Below are positions 17,483 through 27,245 of a stretch of DNA of 64,000 nucleotides, piece after piece. Each line of letters opens with the position of its first letter. Within the stretch, counting starts at the first letter, position 1. The stretch covers positions 1 to 64,000 of the forward strand of contig JAVBXL010000023.1 of NCBI GenBank assembly GCA_030824575.1. The letters run 5' to 3'. Both the position numbers and the translations under genes were made by a program. Below the pieces are notes generated by a model. The model was not told the DNA's origin. It searched no databases and was given only the letters and a program-made list of their open reading frames with translations. This DNA is from a bacterium. Its GTDB lineage: Bacteria > Pseudomonadota > Alphaproteobacteria > Sphingomonadales > Sphingomonadaceae.

Positions 17483-17923
17483 GTGTCCTATCACGATACC
17501 GAACTGGTCAGTTGGAACGAATTGACGCGGACCCGCAGCGAGCTGGGGACCGCCTTTCTTCGTATCCTGGGCTATTTTCGGGAAGATGGCGCTAAATCGA
17601 TCGGCGCTGTCGAAGAGGCGTTTCGCGCCCGCAACGCCGCTGCGCTGGTCACCCCGGCCCATACGCTGAAGGGCGAATCGGCCCAGTTCGGTGCTTATCG
17701 CCTCAGCGCCATGGCCGAAGAGATCGAAATGGTCGCCCGCCGCTGCGTGGAAACGCATGAAGGACCGGACGAACTGATCGAGGTCGTCGTCGCACTGCGC
17801 CCCTGCTTCACCGAGACGATGGCGCTGCTCGATCGCGACGCCAACCCGCTGGTTGCCCGCCGGCCTACCACCTTCGGCCGCCGCGTCGAAGTGCCCGCAC
17901 AGGGCTTTGGCCGGGCGGTCTGA
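17483..17923 (+). CDS. Stand-alone Hpt-domain protein
   Basis: The 146-residue protein contains a histidine phosphotransfer domain (about residues 20-115) with the phospho-accepting His60 in AHTLKGESAQFG. It has no receiver or kinase domain, so it resembles free Hpt relays such as ChpT partners or ShpA-like proteins. The C-terminal 25 residues are basic and probably disordered. The start is GTG at 17483 with AAGGAG 8 bases upstream. No sensor kinase or response regulator is adjacent, so the partner kinase is unknown. Confidence 0.83.
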   Translation: MSYHDTELVSWNELTRTRSELGTAFLRILGYFREDGAKSIGAVEEAFRARNAAALVTPAHTLKGESAQFGAYRLSAMAEEIEMVARRCVETHEGPDELIEVVVALRPCFTETMALLDRDANPLVARRPTTFGRRVEVPAQGFGRAV

Positions 17924-17996
17924 CCTGCCGCCGTCGATCGCAAACTGCGGCACGACCATCTTATAGGTCTTGAAGTAAAACCGATCATGCCCCCAT

Positions 17997-19010
17997 ATGG
18001 CGGGCATGACCCTTTTCTCCCTCCTCGACCTCGTCCCCGTCCGTGAAGGCGATACTGTCGCCACGGCGCTCGCCAACGCCGCTGATCTTGCCGCCCATGC
18101 CGAAGCGCTGGGCTATCACCGCTTCTGGGTCGCTGAACATCATGGCATGGCGGGCATCGCGTCGGCCGCGACGGCGGTCGTGCTGGCGCATATCGGCCAT
18201 GCGACGTCCACCATCCGCATCGGCGCGGGCGGCATCATGCTGCCCAATCACGCGCCGCTGGTGATCGCGGAACAGTTCGGCACGCTGGACGCCCTTTTCC
18301 CCGGCCGCATCGACCTGGGCCTGGGTCGTGCGCCCGGTTCGGATCAGCGGGTGGCCCAGGCGATCCGCCGCAACCTGTCCGGCGGCGCGGATCAGTTCCC
18401 GCGCGACGTGATGGAATTACAGGCCTATTTCAGCGAAGATGAACGGTTGAGCATCCAGGCGACACCGGGCGCGGGCGCCGATGTGCCGCTCTGGATACTC
18501 GGCTCCAGCCTCTATGGCGCGCAGCTGGCGGCTATGCTGGGCTTGCCCTACGCCTTCGCCTCCCATTTCGCGCCCACCGCGCTGGACGAGGCGATCGCCA
18601 TCTATCGCCGCGACTTCCGCCCCTCGGCCCAGCTGAAATATCCCTATGTGATGGCGGGCTATAATGTCTTTGCCGCCGATACGGCGGAGGAAGCCCATCT
18701 GCTCGCCAGTTCGATGCAGCAGTCGTTCGTGCGGCTGCGCACCGGCCAGCCGGGTAAGCTGCAACCGCCGGTGCCGGGTTATTATGACGCGCTGCCTGCC
18801 CAGGCGCAGGCGATGCTGTCGGATGTACTCAGCGTCTCCAGTATCGGCACGCAGGCCGATGTGGAGCGCGACATCGCGGCGTTCCTGCGCCGCACCCAGG
18901 CGGACGAACTCATGCTGACCGGCCAGATTTTCGATCCTGCTGCGCGCAAGCATAGTTTCGCCATCGCCATGGCGGCGGCTCAGACGGTCACGACCCGCGA
19001 GATCGCCTGA
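17997..19010 (+). CDS. Luciferase-like (LLM class) flavin monooxygenase
   Basis: The 337-residue protein is a bacterial-luciferase-family oxidoreductase of the YhbW type. It opens with [14 protein letters not shown], followed by [33 protein letters not shown] and [15 protein letters not shown], which form the FMN site of the TIM barrel. Members are FMN-dependent monooxygenases or related enzymes; the substrate is not predictable. An ATG three codons later (18006) is an equally likely start because homologues usually begin MTLFSLLDL. The last 31 bases overlap the convergent acyltransferase gene. Confidence 0.9.
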   Translation: MAGMTLFSLLDLVPVREGDTVATALANAADLAAHAEALGYHRFWVAEHHGMAGIASAATAVVLAHIGHATSTIRIGAGGIMLPNHAPLVIAEQFGTLDALFPGRIDLGLGRAPGSDQRVAQAIRRNLSGGADQFPRDVMELQAYFSEDERLSIQATPGAGADVPLWILGSSLYGAQLAAMLGLPYAFASHFAPTALDEAIAIYRRDFRPSAQLKYPYVMAGYNVFAADTAEEAHLLASSMQQSFVRLRTGQPGKLQPPVPGYYDALPAQAQAMLSDVLSVSSIGTQADVERDIAAFLRRTQADELMLTGQIFDPAARKHSFAIAMAAAQTVTTREIA

Positions 19011-20155
19011 GGCTCCGGCCGCTTCAACCGCCCGCCGCTGAGCAGCGCCACCGCGCCCGGCGCGACACGGCGCAATCCAGCGCCGATCGCAATCACCGCG
19101 CCTAGCACCATCAGCGGCTGGAGGATCAGGTAGAAGGGATAGAAGGGCGTGCCCATCTTCCCGAACAATCCGCCCAGCACCGGCCCCAGCAGCCAGATCA
19201 TGATCAGGTGGGCGCTGAACAGGAAGAACATATAAGGCTCGATCCGCAGCAGCATCGGCCGCGCAGGGCTGTCCGCCAGCGCCCAGGCCAGCCGCCAGAA
19301 AGCGATCGCCGCTGCGATCCGCAGCGTCAGGTCCAACGCCCGCTGCGCCACCGGCCAGGCATCGTCGCCGACGGTGACGGCATGATAAAGCTGCGCCGCC
19401 ATCAGCAGGGCGAAGGGAATGGCCATCAGCAGCATCGGCTTGTTCGCCACACGCTCGGCCCAGCCGCCACGCTGCGCCAATATGCCTAGCGTGAAGAAGA
19501 CCAGGATCGATGCCCGCATCAGCACCGGCGGGCCGAAGCCGGCAATGTGACAACCAGCCGCGACCGCCGCGATCAACACCAGCGACCAACCCGGCATCCG
19601 CACCAGCAAAGGCGCGGCTACCATGCACAGGAACAGGTCGCGCAGGAACGGCATCTGAACATTGATGTCGGGGTTACGGGTCAAGATCAGTATCTCGTCG
19701 ACCACCCACCATCCCGATTGCGGCATCGGCGCAGAGAGGCCCAGCCGCCAGGCAGCGCCCGAAACAAGGATGATCGCGATGACGTTCCACAGCACCATGG
19801 GCAGCAATATGGTCCGCGCCTTACGCCGCACATGCCGGCCCCAGTCGCGCGTCGTCTGCGACTGGGCGACCAGCCAGCCGGATATGAGGCCCAGCAGCGG
19901 CACCGCGCTGCGCCCGAACAATTCCATCAGCAGCCAGCGCAGATTATCCTGCCCGCTGCCGCGCAGCGCCTTGAGCGCTTCGCCATTCAGGCCGGTCCAG
20001 GCATGAACATAGACGACGCCCAATATGCAGATGACACGGGCGATCGCGATCGCGGCTGAGCGACGCGCGCCATCTGTGTGGCCATTGATCTTCGGGATAT
20101 CGGACACGCGGCCATCCTGTTTGTTGCCTATTCTCAATGCCCGAACTTGATCCAT
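18980..20155 (-). CDS. Acyltransferase family 3 membrane protein
   Basis: The 391-residue protein has about ten transmembrane helices. It opens with a cytoplasmic segment leading into [15 protein letters not shown], where the His of the first helix is the conserved residue of acyltransferase-3 (OafA/NodX/WecH) proteins. [18 protein letters not shown] and a membrane-proximal Arg-rich loop ([18 protein letters not shown]) are also typical. The family transfers acyl groups, often acetyl or succinyl, to exported sugars. No glycan gene is directly adjacent. A 30-residue N-terminal extension precedes the first helix, so the true start may be downstream, but no better ATG is seen. Confidence 0.87.
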   Translation of the reverse strand: MDQVRALRIGNKQDGRVSDIPKINGHTDGARRSAAIAIARVICILGVVYVHAWTGLNGEALKALRGSGQDNLRWLLMELFGRSAVPLLGLISGWLVAQSQTTRDWGRHVRRKARTILLPMVLWNVIAIILVSGAAWRLGLSAPMPQSGWWVVDEILILTRNPDINVQMPFLRDLFLCMVAAPLLVRMPGWSLVLIAAVAAGCHIAGFGPPVLMRASILVFFTLGILAQRGGWAERVANKPMLLMAIPFALLMAAQLYHAVTVGDDAWPVAQRALDLTLRIAAAIAFWRLAWALADSPARPMLLRIEPYMFFLFSAHLIMIWLLGPVLGGLFGKMGTPFYPFYLILQPLMVLGAVIAIGAGLRRVAPGAVALLSGGRLKRPEPQAISRVVTV

Positions 20156-20344
20156 GTTCCTGTTCCGCCAAACGACTGGTCCAGATCGGACCCCGGCTCA
20201 GCGTCTCTTAACCTTCACCCGCCACCCTGAAGCGGGCTGTTGCGGCCAGGCGCGCGACATAAGCTAAGCCAATCTTTACCTCTTTTGCCTAGAAGCATCC
20301 TGTTAACCGGAAGCCGTTCCGGTCAAGGGGACGACAAAAGGCTC

Positions 20345-22000
20345 ATGACCCATATGCCGGGCGCACAACATTTCTCATCCTCTGCGACGCCCGTGCATCA
20401 CGCTTCGGTTCAGTCGATGGGGATGGTGTTCCAGATCGCCGGGTCCAGTTCCAAGGTGCTGATCGACGCCCAGCGGCTGGCGCTGCTGGAGCAGGATGAA
20501 GACCCTTGCACCGCCATGGCGGGCCAGGTCGGCAGCCAGGTCAAGATGCGCGTCGGCAATAGCTGGCTGGTCGCCAGCGTCCGCGCGATGACGCTGGATC
20601 AGGCGAGCAAGGGCATCGTCGCCGACATCGATTTTCTGGGCGAAGGCGATGAGGAGAAGCTGACCGGGCGGATTTACCGCTTCCGCCGCGGCGTCACCCG
20701 CTATCCCACGCCGGGCACCGACATCTTTCCGGTGTCAGGCCACGACATGCGCCAGATCTACGCCGCGGACGACCGCGCAAATGTGGAGATCGGCACCGTC
20801 TATCCCACCACGGACACGCGCGCCGCCCTCTATGTCGACTCAATGCTGGGCAAGCATTTCGCGCTGCTCGGTTCCACCGGCACCGGCAAGTCGACCAGCG
20901 CCGCCCTGATCCTGCACCGCATCTGCGACCTGTCGCCGCAGGGCCATATTGTCATGATCGACCCTCATGGCGAATATGGCGCGGCCTTCGCCACCAACGG
21001 CGCGGTGTTCGACGTCAACAACCTGGCCCTGCCCTATTGGCTGATGAATTTCGAGGAGCATTGCGAGGTGTTTGTCACCTCCGCCGGCTCCGAACGCACG
21101 GTCGATTGCGACATTCTCGCCAAATGCCTGCTCGCCGCGCGCATGAAGAACCGCCTGGCCGAAAGCATCGGGCGGCTGACGGTCGATTCGCCGATCCCCT
21201 ATCTCTTGTCCGACCTCACCACCATCCTCCAGAATGAGATGGGGAAGCTCGACAAGGGTACCAATTCGCTGCCTTATATGCGCCTCAAGACCAAGATCGA
21301 CGAGATCAAGGCCGACCCGCGCTACAGCTTCATGTTTTCCGGCATGTTGGTCGCCGACACGATGCAGGCTTTCCTGGCCAAGATTTTCCGCCTGCCATCG
21401 GACGGCAAGCCGATCTCCATCATCGACGTGTCCGCCATGCCGTCCGACATCACCTCGACCGTCGTGTCGGTGCTGTCGCGTTTGGTGTTCGACTATGCCA
21501 TCTGGGCGCGCGACGAACCGCAGCGGCCCATCCTCTTGGTCTGCGAAGAAGCGCATCGCTACATCCCCAACACGACCACCGGTTCGGGCCAGGCCGTGCG
21601 CAAGATATTGGAGCGGATCGCCAAGGAAGGCCGTAAATACGGCATTTCGCTGGGCCTGATCACCCAGCGTCCGTCCGACCTTGCCGAAGGCGTGCTGTCA
21701 CAATGCGGCACGATCATCTCGATGCGCCTCAACAACGACCGCGATCAGGCCTTCGTCAAGGCCGCCATGCCCGAAGGCGCGCGCGGTTTCCTCGATTCCA
21801 TCCCCGCCCTGCGCAATCGGGAGGCGATCATCTGCGGCGAAGGCGTCGCCGTGCCGATCCGCGTTGCGCTCGACAATCTGGAGGAGCATCGCCGCCCTGC
21901 ATCGGGCGACCCCAGCTTCACCGAACTCTGGCGTCAATCCGGCAGCGAAGCGGACATATTGGAACGCACCATTACCCGCTGGCGCAACCAGGGACGGTAA
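20345..22000 (+). CDS. HerA-like (DUF87) ATPase
   Basis: The 551-residue protein is a FtsK/HerA-superfamily ATPase. The N-terminal HAS-barrel-like region (residues 20-150) is followed by Walker A GSTGTGKST (about 176-184), Walker B region ILLVCEEAHRYIP (about residue 400), a sensor segment GLITQRPSDLAEGVLSQCGT and a C-terminal hinge with AMPEGARGFLDSIP. HerA proteins translocate or unwind duplex DNA, classically with the NurA nuclease. No NurA, SIR2 or other defence partner is adjacent. The start at 20345 has AAAAGG just upstream; a longer open frame to 20240 lacks a ribosome site. A housekeeping DNA repair role is more likely than a defence island. Confidence 0.9.
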   Translation: MTHMPGAQHFSSSATPVHHASVQSMGMVFQIAGSSSKVLIDAQRLALLEQDEDPCTAMAGQVGSQVKMRVGNSWLVASVRAMTLDQASKGIVADIDFLGEGDEEKLTGRIYRFRRGVTRYPTPGTDIFPVSGHDMRQIYAADDRANVEIGTVYPTTDTRAALYVDSMLGKHFALLGSTGTGKSTSAALILHRICDLSPQGHIVMIDPHGEYGAAFATNGAVFDVNNLALPYWLMNFEEHCEVFVTSAGSERTVDCDILAKCLLAARMKNRLAESIGRLTVDSPIPYLLSDLTTILQNEMGKLDKGTNSLPYMRLKTKIDEIKADPRYSFMFSGMLVADTMQAFLAKIFRLPSDGKPISIIDVSAMPSDITSTVVSVLSRLVFDYAIWARDEPQRPILLVCEEAHRYIPNTTTGSGQAVRKILERIAKEGRKYGISLGLITQRPSDLAEGVLSQCGTIISMRLNNDRDQAFVKAAMPEGARGFLDSIPALRNREAIICGEGVAVPIRVALDNLEEHRRPASGDPSFTELWRQSGSEADILERTITRWRNQGR

Positions 22001-22007
22001 ACGGCCT

Positions 22008-23459
22008 TCAGCCCGCCGGCGCGATCCGTCCGGCCGGTTCGGCGTTGCTGTTCACCGTCTCGCGGCATTGTTCTTCATGTACCGGGACCAGCAGTCGCGC
22101 CTTGCGCCAGCCGCCGCGTGCATAGACGATCCACGCCAGCAGCAGCGACATGGACGATCCCGCCGGGAAGCTGAGCCAGAGCGCGTCAGCGCCCCATAGC
22201 GGGTAGGCCATGTGGTAAAAGCCCAGGCGGACGCCGAACAGGGTGAAAATCAGGATCAGCAACGGCGCGACCACCACGCCATTGGCGCGCATCACGCCGA
22301 ACAGGATCATGGTGCAACCGAACAACAGGAAGCTCCAGCTCGCCAGCAACTGCATGTTCCACGCCGCCGCGATCGCGACCGCATTGTCCCCCAGGAACAG
22401 CGACAGCAGCGATTCGTGAAACAGCAGGATGATGACGATCATCGCCCCGGTGATCGCCAGCAGATAGCCTATGCCATAGCCGGTGATGCGGCTGATCCGG
22501 TCCCATCGGCCCGCACCCATATTCTGCGCCGCCATGGCGCTGACCGCCGCGCCCATCGCCATCGCCGGCATTTGGAGATAGGTCCATATCTGCTGCGCCG
22601 CGCCATAGGCGGCCGTCACCAGCAAGCCTTCGCGATTGACCAGCCCGATCATCACCAGCCCGGATGCGGACATGACGATCATCTGCAAACCCATGGGAAA
22701 GCCCTTGGCCAGCAACACGCGCATCTGGTCGGCGGCTGGCCACAAATAGCGCAATTCGCGCCCTCGCAGCCGCAGGGGCAAATCCCTGGCATAGATGAAG
22801 GCGACGACGCCGATCAGGCTGACGAAGCCCGCCGCCGCGGTCGCCGCGGCCGATCCGGCGATGCCATAGGCCGGGATCGGCCCCAGCCCCAGGATCAGCA
22901 CCGGGTTGAGGATCAGGTCCACGGCCACGCTGACAATCATGAAAATCAGCGGGGTACGCGCGTCCCCGGCGCCGCGCAGCCCCATCATGATCATGACGAC
23001 CAGCAGGGTCGCGGGCATGGCGAAGAAGATGACGCGCAGGTAAATCAGCGCCATGTCGAACGCTTCCGCCGGGGTCGCTAACAGCCGCAGCAGCGCCGGC
23101 GCACCGATCCAGCCCGCCAGCGCGACCGCCACGCCCAATATCGAACAGAAACCGACCGCCGATCCAAAGGCGCGCCGCGCCGTATCCAGGTCGCGCGCGC
23201 CCGTCGCCTGCGCGATCATCACGGTGGAGGCCATGCCGAACCCGAACACGACCGAAAACATCAGGAACATGATGATATTGGCGTTGGCGGTCGCCGCCAG
23301 CGCCTGCGCGCCCAGGAAGCGGCCGACCCAGATCGCGTTGATCGACCCGTTGAGCGACTGGAGGATATTGGACGCCAGCGTCGGAATGGCGAACATCAGC
23401 AGCACGCCGGCGATCGGCCCCTGCGTCAGGTCTTTTGCGCCCGGTCTGCTCGCTGCCAT
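22008..23459 (-). CDS. MATE-family efflux transporter
   Basis: The 483-residue protein has twelve predicted helices in two homologous halves, as in MATE (MatE/NorM/DinF) Na+- or H+-coupled exporters. The start motif LTQGPIAGVLLMFAIPTLASNILQ and the second-half RVLLAKGFPMGLQM (around residue 245) are typical of the family. Substrates are usually cationic drugs or secondary metabolites. AGGGGAAGAGG lies 8 bases before the ATG. It is convergent with the HerA-like gene (7 bases between stops), with no regulator adjacent. Confidence 0.93.
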   Translation of the reverse strand: MAASRPGAKDLTQGPIAGVLLMFAIPTLASNILQSLNGSINAIWVGRFLGAQALAATANANIIMFLMFSVVFGFGMASTVMIAQATGARDLDTARRAFGSAVGFCSILGVAVALAGWIGAPALLRLLATPAEAFDMALIYLRVIFFAMPATLLVVMIMMGLRGAGDARTPLIFMIVSVAVDLILNPVLILGLGPIPAYGIAGSAAATAAAGFVSLIGVVAFIYARDLPLRLRGRELRYLWPAADQMRVLLAKGFPMGLQMIVMSASGLVMIGLVNREGLLVTAAYGAAQQIWTYLQMPAMAMGAAVSAMAAQNMGAGRWDRISRITGYGIGYLLAITGAMIVIILLFHESLLSLFLGDNAVAIAAAWNMQLLASWSFLLFGCTMILFGVMRANGVVVAPLLILIFTLFGVRLGFYHMAYPLWGADALWLSFPAGSSMSLLLAWIVYARGGWRKARLLVPVHEEQCRETVNSNAEPAGRIAPAG

Positions 23460-23509
23460 TGGCCTGCCTCTTCCCCTGTTTCAGGCTTGTGGGCGAATAG
23501 CCCCATGCC

Positions 23510-23584
23510 CCGTTCGCCCTGAGCCTGTCGAAGGGCCTTCCTTCTTCAACAAGAAGAAGGCTTCGACAAGCTCAGCCCGAACGG
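23510..23584. repeat. Intergenic inverted repeat, CCGTTCG/TGTCGAAG type
   Basis: The segment starts CCGTTCGCCCTGAGCC and ends GGCTCAGG-like sequence in inverted form as CTCAGCCCGAACGG. The arms pair along most of their 35-base length, with a CAAC tetraloop at the centre between TTCTT and AAGAAG. A related, partial copy lies at 44232-44281. It sits between the convergently oriented ends of the MATE promoter region and the valS 3' end. Confidence 0.85.
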
Positions 23585-23606
23585 ATTTTGCTTATGTCAG
23601 AAAAAT

Positions 23607-26465
23607 CTACCCCAGCCGGTCCAATGCCGCCTTCAACCGTTCCGCCTCGGCGGTCTTTTCGGCATGGTCTTCACGCGCCTTGGCGACCGCTTCGGGCTTG
23701 GCCTTCTCGACGAAGCTCGGGTTGGACAGGCGACCGCCCAGACCATCCCGCTCCTTCTCCGCCGCGGCCAGCGCCTTGGCCAGGCGGGTCTTTTCCGCCG
23801 CGATGTCGATCACGCCTTCCAAAGGCAGGATGAAGGTCGCCTCATCCACCACGATCTGCGCCGCGCCGCCAGCGGGCGGTTCGCCAAAGGTCAGGCTTTC
23901 GACCCGGCCGAGCCGCGCCAGCGCCACGCCCTGACGGTCGAGTCGGCGATGCGTTTCTTCAGATGCATCGCGCACGATCACCGGCAGTTTCGCGCCCGGC
24001 GGCACGTTGAGTTCGGTCCGCGCCGTCCGCATCGCGCTCACCAGCCGGATCAGCCAGTCGATCTCCGCCTGCGCCTCGCTATCGACCGCCGCCAGCGCCT
24101 GCGGCCATTGCGCGACGATCAGGGCGTTCGCACGGTCGCCGGTCAGATGCCATAACTCTTCGGTTATGAACGGCATGAACGGGTGCAGCATCACCAAAAT
24201 CTGGTCGAATGCCCAACCCGCGACGGCGCGCGTCTCATCGTCCATCGCGCCTTTGGTGAGTTCGATATACCAGTCGCAAAACTGGTCCCAGACGAAATGA
24301 TAGATGGCGTTGGCGGCCGCATCGAAGCGCAGGTCGGCCAGCGCGGTGTCGATCGCCTGCACAGTCGCCACCGTCTCCGCGATGATCCAGCGGTTGACCG
24401 CCAGCGCCGCGGCGGGCGCCTCATGACTGGTCGATGCAGTCACGCCGTTCGACTGGAGGAAGCGCGCCGCGTTCCACAGCTTCGTCGCGAAGTTGCGATA
24501 GCCCTCGACCCGCTTTTCATCCATCTTCACGTCGCGGCCTTGGCTCTCCATCGCCGCCATGAAAAAGCGCAGCGCATCCGCGCCGAACTTGTCGATCAGG
24601 CCCAGCGGATCGACCACATTGCCCTTGGACTTGGACATTTTCTGCCCGTCCGCCGCGCGTACCAGGCCGTGGAGATAGAGTTTCTTCCATGGGACATCGC
24701 CCATGAACTCCATGCCCTGCATCGCCATGCGGGCGTCCCAGAAGAACAGGATGTCGAAGCCGCTGATCAGCAGGTCGTTGGGATAGTGGCGCGACAGCTT
24801 CTCGCTCTGCTCCGGCCAGCCCAGCGTGCCGAACGGCCAGAGCGCGGAGGAGAACCAGGTGTCGAGGACGTCGGGATCGCGTCGAAGCCGGATGATCTTA
24901 TGATCGCTTCTCGCATCAGGATCAGCTGTAATCTCGATGTCAAAGTCAGCGGGATAAAATTTCCGCGCTAGGGCGAGTGCTTCATGCTCGGATTCAGCTA
25001 CAAAAGGATAGTCATCCATTCGAGTCCGGGTGGTGGCAACCAACTCCCCTTGCGGGAACGCGACACGGATTATGTCACCGACTTGTGGGCGACCTTCGCC
25101 ATCGAGCCTTGGCCCAAACCATGCCGGAATCTGATGCCCCCACCACAGCTGACGCGACACGCACCAGGGCTGGATATTCTCCATCCAGTTGAAGAAGGTC
25201 TTTTCCCATGTCTTGGGCACGATCTCGATTCTACCGTCGCGCACCGCCTGCATCGGCGCGACCGCCAGCTTCTCCGCATCGACATACCATTGGTCGGTCA
25301 GCCAGGGTTCGATTACCACGTTGGATCGGTCGCCAAACGGCGTCTGGATCGTGCGCGGCTCGAAATCGGCGAAGACCTCTTCGCCTTCCTTGTCCTTGGT
25401 GACATGCGGGACCAGCAGGCCCAGCGCCTTCATCTCCGCGACCACCGCCTCCCGCGCGCCATCCACGCCATCGCGCCTGAAGCGGTGCAACCCCAGAAAG
25501 CGGTCGGGGATCAGCCCATCGGCGGTCTGGACGAGATTGGCGTCGGCATCGAACATATTGAGCATGTCGCCAGCCTTGAAGCCCGCCCGCTTGCCCACGT
25601 CGAAATCGTTGAAATCATGCCCCGGCGTGATCTTGACCGCACCCGACCCCAGCGCCGGGTCGGCATGTTCGTCGGCCACGATCGCAAAACGCCGGCCGGT
25701 GATCGGCTGGAGAATCTCCTTGCCGATGACCGCCTTGTAGCGCTCGTCATCGGGGTGCACCGCGACTGCCATATCGGCCAGCATGGTTTCCGGCCGCGTC
25801 GTCGCAACGACGATATGGTCGCTGCCATCGGCCAGCGTCACGCCGTCCGCCAACGGATAGCGGAAGCGCCAGAAACCGCCCTTCGTCTCGACCGTCTCGA
25901 CCTCCAGGTCCGAAATAGCTGATCGGAAATGCGGGTCCCAATTCACCAGCCGCTTGTCGCGATAGAGCAGGCCGCGCTTGTGCAACTCCACGAAGGTCTT
26001 GACGACCGCTCTGGAGAAACCCTCGTCCATGGTGAAGCGCTCGTTCGCCCAGTCCATCGAACAGCCCAGCCGCCGCAACTGGCCAGTGATGGTCCCGCCG
26101 CTTTCGGCCTTCCATTCCCACACCTTCGCGACAAATTCCTCGCGGGTGAAGTCGGTGCGCTTCTGCTGCTTGGCGTTCAACTGCCGCTCGACCACCATCT
26201 GCGTCGCGATGCCGGCATGATCGGTGCCGACCACCCATAGGGCATCCTTGCCGCGCAGCCGCTCGTATCGGATCACGATATCCTGCAACGTATTGTCGAG
26301 CGCATGGCCGATATGGAGCGACCCCGTCACGTTGGGCGGCGGGTTGACGATCGTAAAGGGCGTCGCGTCCGGCCGTTCGGGGCGGAACAGGCCGTTGCTT
26401 TCCCAATGCGCGTACCAGCGGGATTCGATATCGGTGGGGTCGAAGGTTTTCGGCAATTCGGTCAT
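23607..26465 (-). CDS. valS: Valyl-tRNA synthetase
   Basis: The 952-residue class I synthetase charges tRNA-Val in the cytoplasm. The HIGH motif is at residues 51-54 (in [13 protein letters not shown]) and KMSKS lies near residue 608. The CP1 editing domain includes [17 protein letters not shown]. The C-terminal 65 residues form the tRNA-binding coiled coil. Residues 482-524 come from a stretch with clearly lower GC than the rest of the gene (about 45-50 percent) and form an insert between [11 protein letters not shown] and [11 protein letters not shown] that is longer than in most ValRS. In alphaproteobacteria valS often follows pcm-tolC-popZ; here three extra genes lie between. Confidence 0.98.
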   Translation of the reverse strand: MTELPKTFDPTDIESRWYAHWESNGLFRPERPDATPFTIVNPPPNVTGSLHIGHALDNTLQDIVIRYERLRGKDALWVVGTDHAGIATQMVVERQLNAKQQKRTDFTREEFVAKVWEWKAESGGTITGQLRRLGCSMDWANERFTMDEGFSRAVVKTFVELHKRGLLYRDKRLVNWDPHFRSAISDLEVETVETKGGFWRFRYPLADGVTLADGSDHIVVATTRPETMLADMAVAVHPDDERYKAVIGKEILQPITGRRFAIVADEHADPALGSGAVKITPGHDFNDFDVGKRAGFKAGDMLNMFDADANLVQTADGLIPDRFLGLHRFRRDGVDGAREAVVAEMKALGLLVPHVTKDKEGEEVFADFEPRTIQTPFGDRSNVVIEPWLTDQWYVDAEKLAVAPMQAVRDGRIEIVPKTWEKTFFNWMENIQPWCVSRQLWWGHQIPAWFGPRLDGEGRPQVGDIIRVAFPQGELVATTRTRMDDYPFVAESEHEALALARKFYPADFDIEITADPDARSDHKIIRLRRDPDVLDTWFSSALWPFGTLGWPEQSEKLSRHYPNDLLISGFDILFFWDARMAMQGMEFMGDVPWKKLYLHGLVRAADGQKMSKSKGNVVDPLGLIDKFGADALRFFMAAMESQGRDVKMDEKRVEGYRNFATKLWNAARFLQSNGVTASTSHEAPAAALAVNRWIIAETVATVQAIDTALADLRFDAAANAIYHFVWDQFCDWYIELTKGAMDDETRAVAGWAFDQILVMLHPFMPFITEELWHLTGDRANALIVAQWPQALAAVDSEAQAEIDWLIRLVSAMRTARTELNVPPGAKLPVIVRDASEETHRRLDRQGVALARLGRVESLTFGEPPAGGAAQIVVDEATFILPLEGVIDIAAEKTRLAKALAAAEKERDGLGGRLSNPSFVEKAKPEAVAKAREDHAEKTAEAERLKAALDRLG

Positions 26466-26510
26466 GGGAGCGCCCTTAAAGGGCCTTTCCGCTCCATTCC
26501 AGCGAAACTA

Positions 26511-27197
26511 TCATCCGATCCAGCGCCAGATGCCTGCATCCCACCCGGCGAGCGGCATATGCGCCCAGGTGGCGGCCAGCCAGACGACCAGTCCGCCCGC
26601 CAACGTGTGCATCCCGAACCGCCCGAACCGCGCGTGCCCGGCCGCAATGGCGGCGAAGGGCCAATAGCTGGTCCGCGCCTCCCATTGCCGCCACATATCG
26701 GGCTTGAGCGCCGCCTTCTTGCGGTCCTGCAACGCCGCGCCGACCAGCGCCAGGATCAGGATCGCCAGCGCGACGATGATATTCTTGGCCACCGGATAGA
26801 CAAGGATATGGCTGACGCTCCACAGCGCGAAGGACCACATCATCGGATGCCGGGTGATGGCGAACACGCCCTTCGCCTCGGCTGGCGCGCGCATCTGCCC
26901 ATCGGGGTCGGGCATGGCGGGATTGCCGATCAACGACCCCATCAGCAGCATCGCCGCCAGCAGCATGATCGCACTCGCCAGCGCCCATAACCCATCGCCC
27001 ACGCTCCACAACATAGTCGTTACGGGTTCGGAACGATAGGCCGTTACAAGCCAGCCCAAAGTAGCGAAGGCGACCAGCGAATAGAGCCCCAGAAACGCCT
27101 TTTCCCCCACCCGCGCCACAATCGGGCCGCGCAGCGGATGGGACAGAAGGAAATGCGTGCCTACAAAGGCCACCGCCGCGATCAGCACAATCGACAT
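26511..27197 (-). CDS. NnrU-family membrane protein
   Basis: The 228-residue protein has six predicted helices and matches NnrU/isoprenylcysteine-methyltransferase-like proteins: HFLLSHPLRGPIVARVGEKAFLGLYSL at the start, then GVFAITRHPMMWSFALWSVSH, the conserved RHP motif. NnrU was first described near nitrite and nitric-oxide reductase genes, but it is common in species without denitrification and its function is unproven. No denitrification gene is here. It lies 45 bases upstream of valS on the same strand and may be co-transcribed with it. Confidence 0.88.
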   Translation of the reverse strand: MSIVLIAAVAFVGTHFLLSHPLRGPIVARVGEKAFLGLYSLVAFATLGWLVTAYRSEPVTTMLWSVGDGLWALASAIMLLAAMLLMGSLIGNPAMPDPDGQMRAPAEAKGVFAITRHPMMWSFALWSVSHILVYPVAKNIIVALAILILALVGAALQDRKKAALKPDMWRQWEARTSYWPFAAIAAGHARFGRFGMHTLAGGLVVWLAATWAHMPLAGWDAGIWRWIG

Positions 27198-27245
27198 GTC
27201 GTTCTCCCAAACCGGCCCATGCCCTGTGTACCACGATTCACCTGT

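Noticed and set aside
17447-18076. Minus-strand frame containing [20 protein letters not shown]
   Set aside because: The fragment looks protein-like, but the rest of the frame is the antisense of the Hpt and monooxygenase genes and lacks a ribosome site, so it is not supported as a gene.
26466-26510. Possible leader or T-box-like structure before valS
   Set aside because: Only a short CCCTTAAAGGG palindrome is present, far too short for a T-box, and T-boxes are not expected in alphaproteobacteria.
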